Positions 1 through 8,609 of a stretch of DNA of 64,000 nt are shown here, one piece after another. Source of the stretch: Blattabacterium cuenoti STAT (lineage in GTDB: Bacteria > Bacteroidota > Bacteroidia > Flavobacteriales > Blattabacteriaceae); contig NZ_AP014608.1 in assembly GCF_003573915.1 (NCBI RefSeq), forward strand, positions 186,001 to 250,000, given 5' to 3'. The notes under the pieces are model-generated. The model made no database searches. It was not told where the DNA came from and worked only from the letters and a program-made list of their open reading frames with translations. The translations under genes and the position numbers were made by a program. Each line of letters begins with the position of its first letter. The stretch's first letter is position 1.

Positions 1-546
1 TATTCTTCTAATGAAACTAAAATTCAATTTCAAGATTTTGAATTATTAGAAGTTTCTTCGGGAAAAAAGAAATTTTTAAAAGACTTTTTTTCGAATCAAG
101 CAACTGTAATTATGTTCATTTGTAATCACTGTCCGTATGTTAAGCATATTAATACAGAATTAATTCGTTTAGCTAATGATTTTATTCCAAAAATGATTTC
201 ATTTTTAGCTATTAATTCTAATGATAAAATAAAATATCCAGAAGATTCTCCAGAAAATATGAAAAAAGTACATAATCAATTAAATTATCCTTTTCCTTAT
301 TTTTTTGATGAAACACAAGAAGTTGCTAAATATTATAATGCAAAATGTACTCCTGAATTTTTTATCTTTTTCGGGAATGGAAATTTATGTTACCATGGAC
401 AATTGGATGATTCTAGACCTGGGAATAAGGTTCCTGTTACAGGTTATGATGTGAGAAATATCTTAAACAATATTTTAAAAGGAAAAAAAATGTTATCTCC
501 AATAGTAAAATCAAGTTACGGATGTAATATTAAATGGAAGATGTAA
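1..546 (+). CDS. Thioredoxin-family protein, 5' end outside the window
   Basis: The frame is open from base 1, so the gene starts upstream; 181 residues are visible. A CNHC motif (residues 41-44 of the visible part) followed by PYVKH is a thioredoxin-type CxxC redox site, and a later CTPEFF stretch fits the cis-proline loop region. This resembles the thioredoxin/AhpC-TSA-like proteins of Flavobacteriia that are annotated only as thioredoxin family. A role in thiol-disulfide or peroxide chemistry is inferred. Its 3' end overlaps the convergent nrnA gene by 17 bp. Confidence 0.8.
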   Translation, partial: YSSNETKIQFQDFELLEVSSGKKKFLKDFFSNQATVIMFICNHCPYVKHINTELIRLANDFIPKMISFLAINSNDKIKYPEDSPENMKKVHNQLNYPFPYFFDETQEVAKYYNAKCTPEFFIFFGNGNLCYHGQLDDSRPGNKVPVTGYDVRNILNNILKGKKMLSPIVKSSYGCNIKWKM

Positions 547-1540
547 GAAGATGAATATAATAATTATGGATAGTTTTCAAAAAATATTTTATAGATTCAG
601 ATAAACTCCTTTCAGATGTTCCTCCTGCTGCATTTTTATGCCCCCCTCCTCCAAAATGTTTTCTAGCAAACATATTCACATCAAAATTTCCTTTTGAACG
701 AAAGGAAATTTTGATAGGAAATTTTTTTTTTTCTTCAAAAAATAAAACGGAAAAAACAATATTTTTAATGCCTAATCCATAAGTAATGATACCTTCTGTA
801 TCTCCTTGTTTATATGAATAAAAATTAATATCCGAGGTTTTTATGCTTGTATAAGCTGTTCTATATTTTTTAATAATTTTCAAATTATTCAAAGCTTTAG
901 ATAAAAGTATCAATCTATTTTCATTATATTTTTCTTGTAAATGATGATAAATGAAATTTATGTCAATTCCTTTTTCTATTAATTTTCCTGCAATAAAATG
1001 AGTTTCTGAAGTAATAGAAGGAAAACGGAAATAACCTGTATCAGTCATCAATCCTACATATAAACATGTAGCTATGTTTTTATCTATTTTATCTAAATTA
1101 TTCATATCAGAAATGAATCGAAAAACTAAAATACTAGTTGCTGCTACTGTAGGATCTGAAAACATAAAATCAAAATAAAATGGAAAAGGATGATGATCAA
1201 TTAATACTTTTTTTGCTTTCGAATACGAAAAAAGATCGCTTATATTATTAATTCTTGAAAAATTATTAAAATCTATAAAAAAAATATAATCGGCATTTAT
1301 AATTTTTTTCTTTACTAAATATTTGGTCTTTTCAGAAAAAATCAAAATTTTATCAATTCCTGGAAGCCATTGAAAAAACTCAGAATATTCTGTTGGAGAT
1401 ATTAAATCTACATCATGTTTTAACTTTCTAAGATAAAAAAAAAGAGCTAGAGAAGATCCTAAAGCATCTCCATCTGGATTATTATGAGGAAATAATACGA
1501 TTTTTTTTTTATTTTTTCCATTAATATTAGAAAACAACAT
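530..1540 (-). CDS. nrnA: DHH-family oligoribonuclease / pAp phosphatase (NrnA-like)
   Basis: This 336-residue protein has the DHH phosphoesterase layout. HNNPDGDA (residues 19-26) binds metal, an IDHH motif lies near residue 115, TDTGYF near 170, and the C-terminal DHHA1 domain carries GGGGHKNAAGG. The family degrades short RNA oligonucleotides to mononucleotides and removes 3'-phosphate from pAp. Length is normal. It is the last gene of a minus-strand run tsaC-cca-nrnA, two bases after cca. The family is certain; the exact substrate preference is known only from homologues. Confidence 0.88.
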   Translation of the reverse strand: MLFSNINGKNKKKIVLFPHNNPDGDALGSSLALFFYLRKLKHDVDLISPTEYSEFFQWLPGIDKILIFSEKTKYLVKKKIINADYIFFIDFNNFSRINNISDLFSYSKAKKVLIDHHPFPFYFDFMFSDPTVAATSILVFRFISDMNNLDKIDKNIATCLYVGLMTDTGYFRFPSITSETHFIAGKLIEKGIDINFIYHHLQEKYNENRLILLSKALNNLKIIKKYRTAYTSIKTSDINFYSYKQGDTEGIITYGLGIKNIVFSVLFFEEKKKFPIKISFRSKGNFDVNMFARKHFGGGGHKNAAGGTSERSLSESIKYFLKTIHNYYIHLLTSSI

Positions 1541-1542
1541 AT

Positions 1543-2961
1543 TTATTTTTTTTTCAATCCTAATTCTTTTCCTTTTTTTAACATAATAAAATAAGCCGAA
1601 CGAAAATTATTTGATATTTTTCCTTCTAAAATAGCGTCTTTAATAAAATCTTTTATGATTCCTATTTTTTTACATGGATCAATTTGAAAAACCTTCATTA
1701 TATCATTTCCTGATATAGGAGATTTCCAATTTTGGATTCTATCTTTTTCTTCTAATTTTCTAATTCTTTCCATCAAAATATAAATATTTTTTTTATATTT
1801 ATTTTTTCTTTCTACATTATTAGTGGTAATATCAGCAATACATAATTTCATTAAATCTTCTAAATCGTTTCCTACATCAAATAACAATCTACGGATAGCA
1901 GAATCATTGGTGTTATTTCCTATTAATGCAATAGGCCTATAGCTAAATTGAATCATTTTTTGGATATATTTCATAGAAGAACTTTTTGGAAGTTTTAAAC
2001 GTTGGAATATACTTGGAATCATCTTAGCTCCCACAAATTCATGAGCATGGAAAGACCATCCTATTTCAGGGATAAATTTTTTTGTAAAAGTTTTTCCTAT
2101 ATCATGAAATAACGCAACCCATCTTAACCAAATAGAATTATTTTTTTCTTTACTAATATTATCTACTACTTGTAAAGTATGATAAAAGTTATCTTTGTGT
2201 TTATATCCATTTTTTTCTTCTATTCCTTTCAACAAAGTTAATTCCGGTAATATTATTGATAATAATCCAGATTTATATAATAAAAGTAATCCTACAGAAG
2301 GTTTTTCAGATAGTAAAATTTTGTTAAATTCCTCTACAATTCTTTCTATAGAAACAATAGAGATTCTATTTTTATTTTTTTGAATTGATTGAAATGAATT
2401 TTTTTCAATTTCAAATTGTAATTGACTAGCAAACCGTATAGCTCGCATCATTCTTAGTGGATCATCAGAATAAGTTATATTTGCATCTAATGGAGTTCTT
2501 AATATTTTTTTTTTTAAATCTGATAAACCTCCAAATGGATCAATCAGTTCTCCATAGTTGTTACGGTTTAAACTAATAGCTAAAGCATTAATTGTAAAAT
2601 CTCTTCTATTTTGATCATCTTGCAATGATCCTAACTTAATAATCGGATTTCTACTAGAAAAAGAATAAGATTCTTTTCTTGATCCTACAAATTCAATTCT
2701 TTGATTATTGTATTCTAACATAGCTGTTCCAAAACGTTTAAATATTCTAATTTTTGGAGAAGGTATTAAAGTTTTAGAAACTTCTTTAGCTAATCTAATC
2801 CCTTCTCCAATAGTTAAAATATCCAAATCTTTTGATTCCATTTTTCCTATCAAAAGATCTCGAACATAACCTCCTATTACATAACTTTTTTGTTTTATTC
2901 TTTGAGAAGAAATACTTACAATACGAAATATTTTTTGATGAAAAATAGATGATAAATTCAT
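1543..2961 (-). CDS. cca: CCA tRNA nucleotidyltransferase with HD domain
   Basis: 472 residues. The N terminus has the class II nucleotidyltransferase signature GGYVRD followed by the catalytic DLD. RRDFTINAL near residue 120 is the flexible-arm motif. An HD phosphohydrolase domain follows (HTLQVVDN, then LFHDIGK). The enzyme adds or repairs the 3'-CCA of tRNAs. This fits the two tRNA genes in the window, neither of which encodes CCA, so the gene should be essential here. It lies between tsaC and nrnA with gaps of one and two bases, which suggests one transcript. Confidence 0.93.
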   Translation of the reverse strand: MNLSSIFHQKIFRIVSISSQRIKQKSYVIGGYVRDLLIGKMESKDLDILTIGEGIRLAKEVSKTLIPSPKIRIFKRFGTAMLEYNNQRIEFVGSRKESYSFSSRNPIIKLGSLQDDQNRRDFTINALAISLNRNNYGELIDPFGGLSDLKKKILRTPLDANITYSDDPLRMMRAIRFASQLQFEIEKNSFQSIQKNKNRISIVSIERIVEEFNKILLSEKPSVGLLLLYKSGLLSIILPELTLLKGIEEKNGYKHKDNFYHTLQVVDNISKEKNNSIWLRWVALFHDIGKTFTKKFIPEIGWSFHAHEFVGAKMIPSIFQRLKLPKSSSMKYIQKMIQFSYRPIALIGNNTNDSAIRRLLFDVGNDLEDLMKLCIADITTNNVERKNKYKKNIYILMERIRKLEEKDRIQNWKSPISGNDIMKVFQIDPCKKIGIIKDFIKDAILEGKISNNFRSAYFIMLKKGKELGLKKK

Positions 2962-2962
2962 A

Positions 2963-3541
2963 TCAGTCTCGTAATATTTTTACTTGATTAGATATTATTT
3001 TTATAATAGAAGAACTATTATAGTTTGCTTTTTCTTCTCTACGGAAATTTACAACATAATCTGTTTTTTTTAAAATGAAAGGACTAATTTCTGAAAAAGA
3101 TCTAGGAGTAACAAATCCAGATAAATTGGCAGAAGTAGAAGTTATAGGTTTATCCAATTTTCGTATTAAGCAAATACAAAATGGATCATGTGTCAAACGA
3201 ATAGCTAAAGTTCTATCTTTTCTAAAAAAATTAGACGCTATTTTATTAGTATTTTCGTATATTATAGTAATAGGTTTTTCTTTTTTAACAAAATTTTCTA
3301 AAATTATCTTTTTAGTAAAAGAAGGTATATTTCCTACTAATTGATGCAAACGATCCATGTTTTCTACCAAAAGAATCATAGATTTAGAAATACTTCTATT
3401 CTTGATTTCACATATCCTTTTTATAGCTTTTATATTAAAAGCATCACATCCCAATCCCCATACAGTATCTGTAGGATACAATAAGTTTTTTCCTTTTTTT
3501 AAAATATCTACGCTTTTTTCTATTTCCACGTAAAAAGACAT
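2963..3541 (-). CDS. tsaC: L-threonylcarbamoyladenylate synthase (Sua5/YrdC family)
   Basis: 192 residues. YPTDTVWGLGCDA near residue 22 is the YrdC/Sua5 signature, and TSTSANLSG near residue 135 is the second conserved block. The enzyme makes threonylcarbamoyl-AMP from threonine, bicarbonate and ATP, the first step of tRNA t6A37 modification. It is the short TsaC form without the Sua5 C-terminal domain. One base separates it from dapD upstream and from cca downstream on the same strand. Confidence 0.9.
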   Translation of the reverse strand: MSFYVEIEKSVDILKKGKNLLYPTDTVWGLGCDAFNIKAIKRICEIKNRSISKSMILLVENMDRLHQLVGNIPSFTKKIILENFVKKEKPITIIYENTNKIASNFFRKDRTLAIRLTHDPFCICLIRKLDKPITSTSANLSGFVTPRSFSEISPFILKKTDYVVNFRREEKANYNSSSIIKIISNQVKILRD

Positions 3542-4360
3542 TTAAATTTTTAAATTATGAGTTCTCAAAGCATCATTTAAAGAGGTTTTTTTATCTGTAC
3601 TTTCTTTTCTTTTTCCTATAATCATAGCACATGGAACATGATATGTTCCTGAAGGAAATTTTTTTGGATAAGATCCAGGTATAACAACAGAATATTTTGG
3701 CACTATTCCTTTTATTTCAATAGGTTTTTCATTAGTAACATCAAAAATTTTAGTAGAAGCAGTGAGAACGACATTTGCTCCTAAAACAGATCCTTTTTTT
3801 ATTAAAACCCCTTCTACTAAAATACATCGTGATCCAATAAAAACATTATCTTCAATAATAACTGGATGGGCCTGTAAAGGTTCCAAAACACCCCCTATTC
3901 CTACTCCTCCACTTATATGAACTCGTTCTCCTATTTGAGCACAACTTCCTACTGTAGCCCATGTATCTATCATAGTATCTTTTCCTATATATGCCCCTAT
4001 ATTTACATAAGAAGGCATAAGAATAACTCCAGGAGAAATATATGAACCATAACGTGTTATAGCATGAGGAACTACACGAATTCCTTTTTCTCTAAATTTA
4101 TTTTTAATAGGTATTTTATCATAAAATTCTAATGGACCTAGTTTTATTGTATTCATTTTTTGAACAGAAAAATACATGATAATAGCTTTTTTAATCCATT
4201 CATTAACTATCCATTTATTATTTAAATAATTCGATACTCTAATTGAACCTTTTTCTAAATGTTCAATAACTTGAAAAACTACATCTTTTATATTTTCATC
4301 AGTAGTCCATTTCTTTTTCATATTCCAAGCTTTTTCTATATCTAATTTTAATAGATTCAT
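3542..4360 (-). CDS. dapD: 2,3,4,5-tetrahydropyridine-2,6-dicarboxylate N-succinyltransferase
   Basis: 272 residues from the ATG at 4360. The open frame continues 30 codons upstream, but that extension is hydrophobic, unlike the family, and would run into the divergent ruvX promoter region. The left-handed hexapeptide-repeat core is clear (GAYIGKDTMIDTWATVGS, GVGIGGVLEP, IEDNVFIGSRC). DapD succinylates tetrahydrodipicolinate in the lysine and diaminopimelate pathway, so it serves both peptidoglycan and lysine supply. It is first in the minus-strand run dapD-tsaC-cca-nrnA and is divergent from ruvX. Confidence 0.93.
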   Translation of the reverse strand: MNLLKLDIEKAWNMKKKWTTDENIKDVVFQVIEHLEKGSIRVSNYLNNKWIVNEWIKKAIIMYFSVQKMNTIKLGPLEFYDKIPIKNKFREKGIRVVPHAITRYGSYISPGVILMPSYVNIGAYIGKDTMIDTWATVGSCAQIGERVHISGGVGIGGVLEPLQAHPVIIEDNVFIGSRCILVEGVLIKKGSVLGANVVLTASTKIFDVTNEKPIEIKGIVPKYSVVIPGSYPKKFPSGTYHVPCAMIIGKRKESTDKKTSLNDALRTHNLKI

Positions 4361-4443
4361 TTCTTTTATATTGGTTGGTAAAAAAATCAAACAAAAATAG
4401 CAAAAATAAAATAAGATCACAAGTATATATTTTATATTTGAAA

Positions 4444-4878
4444 ATGTCAAAAATATTAGGAATGGATTATGGAAAAATTATTACTGGATTATCTATTACA
4501 GATGAAAAAAAAATATTTGCATTTGGATTAAATTCTGTTCTCACTAAAAATTTGATGAATTTTTTAGAATCTTTCTTAGATTATGAAAAAATAGAAAAGA
4601 TTGTTGTAGGATTACCCAAAAAATTAAATAATCAAAAAGAAGTTTTAATAGAAACAGAGATTCAGAAATTTTTAAATAAATTTCGCATGAAATATCCTAA
4701 AATCATTCTAAAAAGATTGGATGAACGTTTTACTTCTAAAATAGCTTTTGATACTATGATAAAATTAGGTTTGAAAAAAAAAAAAAGGAGAAAAAAAATA
4801 ATTTTAAATCAAATTAGTGCTACTCTAATTTTACAGTCATATCTTACAAAAAAAGAAAAAAAAATTACTATTAATTAA
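4444..4878 (+). CDS. ruvX: Putative Holliday junction resolvase RuvX/YqgF, one acidic residue changed
   Basis: The ATG at 4444 gives 144 residues, the normal RuvX size; a frame open from 4375 adds 23 residues with no family match. Visible motifs are GMDYGK (first catalytic Asp), VGLPKKLNN, and LDERFTS (Glu). In the C-terminal helix the usual DxxxA motif reads LNQISATLILQSYL: the Asp is Asn (codon AAT). RuvX is an RNase H-fold nuclease linked to pre-16S rRNA processing and Holliday junctions. The change may weaken activity. The next gene, def, starts 10 bp downstream. Confidence 0.85.
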   Translation: MSKILGMDYGKIITGLSITDEKKIFAFGLNSVLTKNLMNFLESFLDYEKIEKIVVGLPKKLNNQKEVLIETEIQKFLNKFRMKYPKIILKRLDERFTSKIAFDTMIKLGLKKKKRRKKIILNQISATLILQSYLTKKEKKITIN

Positions 4879-4888
4879 TTTATGGTAT

Positions 4889-5428
4889 ATGGTTTTACCT
4901 ATAGTTTTTTATGGAAATCCTATTTTAAGAAAAAAATGTTTGGACGTAGATTTTTCTTCTTTTAATAGAAAAGAAGAAATTAATCAATTAATTCGAAATA
5001 TGTTTGAAACAATACATAAAGTAAAAGGTATAGGATTAGCCGCTCCTCAGGTTGGAAACTCTATTCGACTTTTTATAGTAGAGACTCCTTATTATTTAAA
5101 TAAGGGACAAAACATAAGAAATTATAAAGAAGTCTTTATTAATGCTAAAATATTAAAGATTCATGGAAAAGAATATAAATTTAATGAAGGATGCCTTAGT
5201 ATTCCTGGAATTATGGGTTTTATTAAAAGAAAATCTCATGTTAAAATCGAATATTATGATCAAAATTGGAAAAAACAAAAAAAAAACTTAACAGGAATAT
5301 GTGCAAGAGTGGTTTTACACGAATATGATCATATTGAAGGAAAACTTTTTATAGATTATTTTCCTTCCAAAAAGAAGAAAATAATAGAAAAAAAATTGAG
5401 TAAATTATCCGAAAAAATTTATTTATAG
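4889..5428 (+). CDS. def: Peptide deformylase
   Basis: 179 residues with all three deformylase motifs: GIGLAAPQVG (about residues 49-58), EGCLS (the metal-binding Cys), and HEYDH (the HExxH metal site and catalytic Glu). The enzyme removes the N-formyl group from new proteins. The ATG at 4889 gives the usual MVLPIVFYGNPILR start, whereas an ATG at 4882 is in another frame. It follows ruvX on the plus strand, and its last 10 bp overlap convergent rplT. Confidence 0.95.
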   Translation: MVLPIVFYGNPILRKKCLDVDFSSFNRKEEINQLIRNMFETIHKVKGIGLAAPQVGNSIRLFIVETPYYLNKGQNIRNYKEVFINAKILKIHGKEYKFNEGCLSIPGIMGFIKRKSHVKIEYYDQNWKKQKKNLTGICARVVLHEYDHIEGKLFIDYFPSKKKKIIEKKLSKLSEKIYL

Positions 5429-5769
5429 TAAATATCCTCTACTATTTTTTTGAAAATATTAGGATCGTTCATAGATATATATGAAAGAGTTTTTCTATTG
5501 ATTTTAATTTTTTTTTTGGATAATTTGTTCATAAACTCAGAATAAGATTTTCCATACTGACGTATTCCCGCATTAATACGTTGAATCCAAAGAGATCTAA
5601 AATTTCTTTTTTTCATTTTTCTTCCTGAAAAAGCATAAACAAAAGATTTTTCTACAGCTGTTTTAGCTACCGTATAAACTTTGCTTCTGGAACCATAAAA
5701 ACCTTTTGCTAATTTTAGTATTTTCTTACGTTTCTGTCTGGAAGAAACCGCATTTGTAGATCGAGGCAT
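5419..5769 (-). CDS. rplT: 50S ribosomal protein L20
   Basis: 116 residues, full length. The N terminus MPRSTNAVSSRQKRKKILK and the block RSLWIQRINAGIRQYG are diagnostic of L20, which binds 23S rRNA early in assembly. It is the last gene of the order thrS-infC-rpmI-rplT, which is conserved from E. coli to Bacteroidota. Six bases separate it from rpmI. The 3' end overlaps def by 10 bp. Confidence 0.97.
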   Translation of the reverse strand: MPRSTNAVSSRQKRKKILKLAKGFYGSRSKVYTVAKTAVEKSFVYAFSGRKMKKRNFRSLWIQRINAGIRQYGKSYSEFMNKLSKKKIKINRKTLSYISMNDPNIFKKIVEDIYYK

Positions 5770-5775
5770 AATTTT

Positions 5776-5964
5776 CTAAATTTGTATTTTAATATTTTTT
5801 TGATCGGATTTATTTAACAAAGTTAATAAAGAAAGACGCCTTTTCCTTTTTTTAGATTTTTTAGTTAATAGATGATTTTTAAATGCATGTTTTCTTTTAA
5901 TATATCCATTAGCCGTTTTTTTAAATCTTTTTTTTGATCCTGATTTTGTTTTTAATTTAGGCAT
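5776..5964 (-). CDS. rpmI: 50S ribosomal protein L35
   Basis: 62 residues. [17 protein letters not shown] and the basic [14 protein letters not shown] segment identify L35, which is usually 64-65 residues. It lies between infC and rplT with gaps of 12 and 6 bp, the standard position in this operon. Confidence 0.96.
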   Translation of the reverse strand: MPKLKTKSGSKKRFKKTANGYIKRKHAFKNHLLTKKSKKRKRRLSLLTLLNKSDQKNIKIQI

Positions 5965-5976
5965 AAAAATTTTTTG

Positions 5977-6552
5977 TTAAAGTTTTTTTGGAGCTAAAAT
6001 CATATACATTCTCTTTCCTTCCATTACCGGCATTTGTTCTACTTTTCCATATTCTTCAATTTCTTCTGCAAATTTTAATAATTTTATTTTACCTTGATCT
6101 TTATATACTATAGAACGTCCTTTGAAAAAAACAAATACTTTTACTTTATCTCCTCGCATTAAAAATTTTTCTGCACTTTTAATCTTTACTTTTCCATCAT
6201 GATCTCCAATTTGTGGACCGAATCTAATTTCTTTAGTATTAACTTTAACTTGTTTTGCTTTAAATTGTTTCTTTCTTTTTTTTTGTTCATATAAAAATTT
6301 TTTGTAATCCAGTATTTTACACACTGGAGGATTTAATTTAGGATTAATTTCAACTAAATCTAATTCTCTATTTCTAGAAAATTGAAGAGCTTCTTGTATT
6401 GAGTAAATTCCATTTTCTATGGACCCACCTCCAACTAAACGAACTTTTTCTGCATCAATCTTTTTATTAATCCTATGTTTCTCTTTTTTTTGCGGTAATG
6501 GTCGGTAGATTCTATTTCTTTTATGACCTCTTGAAAATTTTTTTTTTATAAT
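5977..6552 (-). CDS. infC: Translation initiation factor IF-3, apparent AUU start
   Basis: The IF-3 frame runs from the stop at 5977 up to a stop codon at 6565-6567 with no in-frame ATG or TTG. The only in-frame GTG, at 6324, lies inside the conserved NPPVCKILDYKKF block. Upstream of it the full N-terminal domain is readable (HRINKKID, VRLVGGGS, then a SRNRELDLVEI-type helix). The first start-like codons after the stop are ATT (6550-6552) and ATA (6547-6549). AUU gives 191 residues, close to the family length. E. coli infC also starts at AUU and is autoregulated. thrS ends 22 bp upstream. Confidence 0.85.
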   Translation of the reverse strand: MIKKKFSRGHKRNRIYRPLPQKKEKHRINKKIDAEKVRLVGGGSIENGIYSIQEALQFSRNRELDLVEINPKLNPPVCKILDYKKFLYEQKKRKKQFKAKQVKVNTKEIRFGPQIGDHDGKVKIKSAEKFLMRGDKVKVFVFFKGRSIVYKDQGKIKLLKFAEEIEEYGKVEQMPVMEGKRMYMILAPKKL

Positions 6553-6574
6553 AGTTTTATAGTTTTAATTAGTT

Positions 6575-7831
6575 TTATTTTTTTAATTTTGTTTCATTCA
6601 AAATAGATTCTATTCCATTGGAAATAGAAAATATTCCTATATGTCCTAAACCATGACGTCGCAATGACATCATTTTATTTTTTTCTTCTTTTTTTCCCAA
6701 AATTATCATATAAGGAATTTTTTTATCTTCAGAATCTCTAATTTTTTTATTAATTTTTTCATTTCTATTATCAAGAAATACACGAATGTTATAACTCAAC
6801 ATTAAATTTAAAATTTTTTTCGCATAAACTACATATTTATCACTTATAGGAAGTATAACCACTTGATTCGGAACTAACCATAATGGTAAATTACCCTCTG
6901 TATGTTCAATCATTATAGCTATCATTCGTTCTAATGAACCAAAAGGTGCTCTATGTATCATTACAGGACGACATTTTTCATTATTTTTTCCTTTATAATA
7001 TAAATCGAATCTCTCAGGCAAATTATAATCTACTTGAATTGTTCCAAGCTGCCAATTTCTTCCTAAAGAATCTTGAATAAGAAAATCTAATTTCGGTCCA
7101 TAAAAAGCAGCATCTCCATAATTAACAGATGCTTTTATATTTTCTTTTTTTACTATTTCTAATAAAGCTTTTTCAGCTTTTTCCCAATTTTTTTTTGATC
7201 CTATATAATCATCTTTTTTTTTAGGATCTCTAAGAGAAACTCTTATTGAATAATCCGAAAAACCCAAAGAACTAAAAACATAAAAAAATAAATTAACAAC
7301 TTTTTTTAATTCTTCTAATAATTGATCGTAAGTACAAAAAATATGAGCGTCATCTTGAGTAAAACATCTAACTCTAGTTAATCCATGAAGTTCTCCACTT
7401 TTCTCATAACGATATACTGTTCCAAATTCTGAAAATCGTTTAGGAAGATCACGATAAGACCATTCTTGAGAACGATAGATTTCACAATGATGAGGACAAT
7501 TCATAGGCTTTAAAAGAAATTCTTCTTCTCTACGAGGGGTACAAATGGGGTTAAAATGATTTTCTCCATACTTATCCCAATGTCCACTTTTAATATATAA
7601 TTTTTTATGTCCAATATGTGGAGTTACAACCATTTCGTATCCATATTTTTTTTGAACCTCGGTTAAAAATTCCTCTAAATTTTTTCTAAAAATTGTTCCT
7701 CTAGGTAACCATAAAGGTAATCCAGTTCCTACTCTATCAGAAAAAATAAAGAATTTTAGTTTTTTTCCTATTTTTCTATGGTCTCTATTAGAATCTTCTT
7801 TTAAAAGAGAAACTAATTTATTTTCATCCAT
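6575..7831 (-). CDS. thrS: Threonyl-tRNA synthetase lacking the TGS and editing domains
   Basis: 418 residues instead of about 640. It begins at the NRDHRKIGKKL linker just before the class II catalytic core. The core has the expected zinc ligands (Cys in MNCPHH, His in DDAHIFC, His in MIHRAPFGS) and the motif 2 region TRVRCFTQDD. The C-terminal anticodon-binding domain is present (VVILPISDKY to the end). The N-terminal TGS and N2 editing domains, which clear Ser-tRNA(Thr) in the family, are missing. glpF ends 27 bp upstream, so no room remains for them. Charging activity should persist. Confidence 0.93.
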   Translation of the reverse strand: MDENKLVSLLKEDSNRDHRKIGKKLKFFIFSDRVGTGLPLWLPRGTIFRKNLEEFLTEVQKKYGYEMVVTPHIGHKKLYIKSGHWDKYGENHFNPICTPRREEEFLLKPMNCPHHCEIYRSQEWSYRDLPKRFSEFGTVYRYEKSGELHGLTRVRCFTQDDAHIFCTYDQLLEELKKVVNLFFYVFSSLGFSDYSIRVSLRDPKKKDDYIGSKKNWEKAEKALLEIVKKENIKASVNYGDAAFYGPKLDFLIQDSLGRNWQLGTIQVDYNLPERFDLYYKGKNNEKCRPVMIHRAPFGSLERMIAIMIEHTEGNLPLWLVPNQVVILPISDKYVVYAKKILNLMLSYNIRVFLDNRNEKINKKIRDSEDKKIPYMIILGKKEEKNKMMSLRRHGLGHIGIFSISNGIESILNETKLKK

Positions 7832-7858
7832 AAAAATAAGTTACAAGTTTTTTTATTT

Positions 7859-8608
7859 TTATGATGATAAACATAAGTAGAAAACTGATGCGATCACACA
7901 TCCTACTATAGGTCCAAATATTGGAATTAAAGCATAATTCCAATGATTTTTTTCTTTTCCAGGAATAGGAATAATAGAATATATAATTCTTGGGCCTAGA
8001 TCACGAGCAGGATTTAGAGCTGCACCTGTAGCTCCTCCTAAGGATAAAACAATTCCTAATACGACTAAAGCAGAAGGAACAGCCCCTAAAGATCCCAACC
8101 CTACAGGATATTTTTCTTCTCTTAAAAATAGAGTTCCTTCTGTAGAAAGATATAAAGAAATAAATATAAAAACAAAAGTAGCTAATACTTCACTTAAAAA
8201 ATTAGAAAATAAATTTTTTATAGAAGGAAAAGTTACAAAAACAGATAGTTTCTCTTGTTTTTCTTGAGTTTCAAAAAAATGATCTTTATATAAAAACCAT
8301 ACGAATAAAGACCCTAACATAGCTCCAATGAATTGAGAAAAAATATAGAAGGGGACCATTTTCCAACTAAATTTTCCAATAATAGCATAACTTATTGATA
8401 CACATGGATTTAAGTGTGCTCCACTATAAGGAGCAGAAACTGTTATAGCCATAAAAACAGCTAGAGCCCATCCTATAGTAATCGTAAGCCATCCTCCACC
8501 ATTTTTACTATGACCTTTAGTCTTTGATAAAATAACATTTGCTACTACGCCGTTTCCTAAAAATACTAAAATCATTGTCCCTATGATTTCTGCATATATT
8601 TTTGTCAT
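7859..8608 (-). CDS. glpF: Glycerol uptake facilitator, MIP/aquaporin family
   Basis: 249 residues with six predicted membrane segments. The two pore motifs are GAHLNPCVS (about residue 64, NPC instead of NPA) and LNPARDLGPR (about residue 200), the latter with the Arg and Asp typical of glycerol-conducting channels. It passes glycerol across the inner membrane. It lies one base after glpK and is the last gene of glpD-glpK-glpF. The NPC change is unusual but tolerated in some MIP proteins. Confidence 0.92.
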   Translation of the reverse strand: MTKIYAEIIGTMILVFLGNGVVANVILSKTKGHSKNGGGWLTITIGWALAVFMAITVSAPYSGAHLNPCVSISYAIIGKFSWKMVPFYIFSQFIGAMLGSLFVWFLYKDHFFETQEKQEKLSVFVTFPSIKNLFSNFLSEVLATFVFIFISLYLSTEGTLFLREEKYPVGLGSLGAVPSALVVLGIVLSLGGATGAALNPARDLGPRIIYSIIPIPGKEKNHWNYALIPIFGPIVGCVIASVFYLCLSS

Positions 8609-8609
8609 T

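Noticed and set aside
4361-4450. Extended dapD start
   Set aside because: The extra 30 residues are hydrophobic, not found in DapD, and overlap the divergent ruvX start.
6324-6324. GTG at 6324 as the infC start
   Set aside because: It falls inside the conserved NPPVCKILDYKKF block and would remove the whole N-terminal domain.
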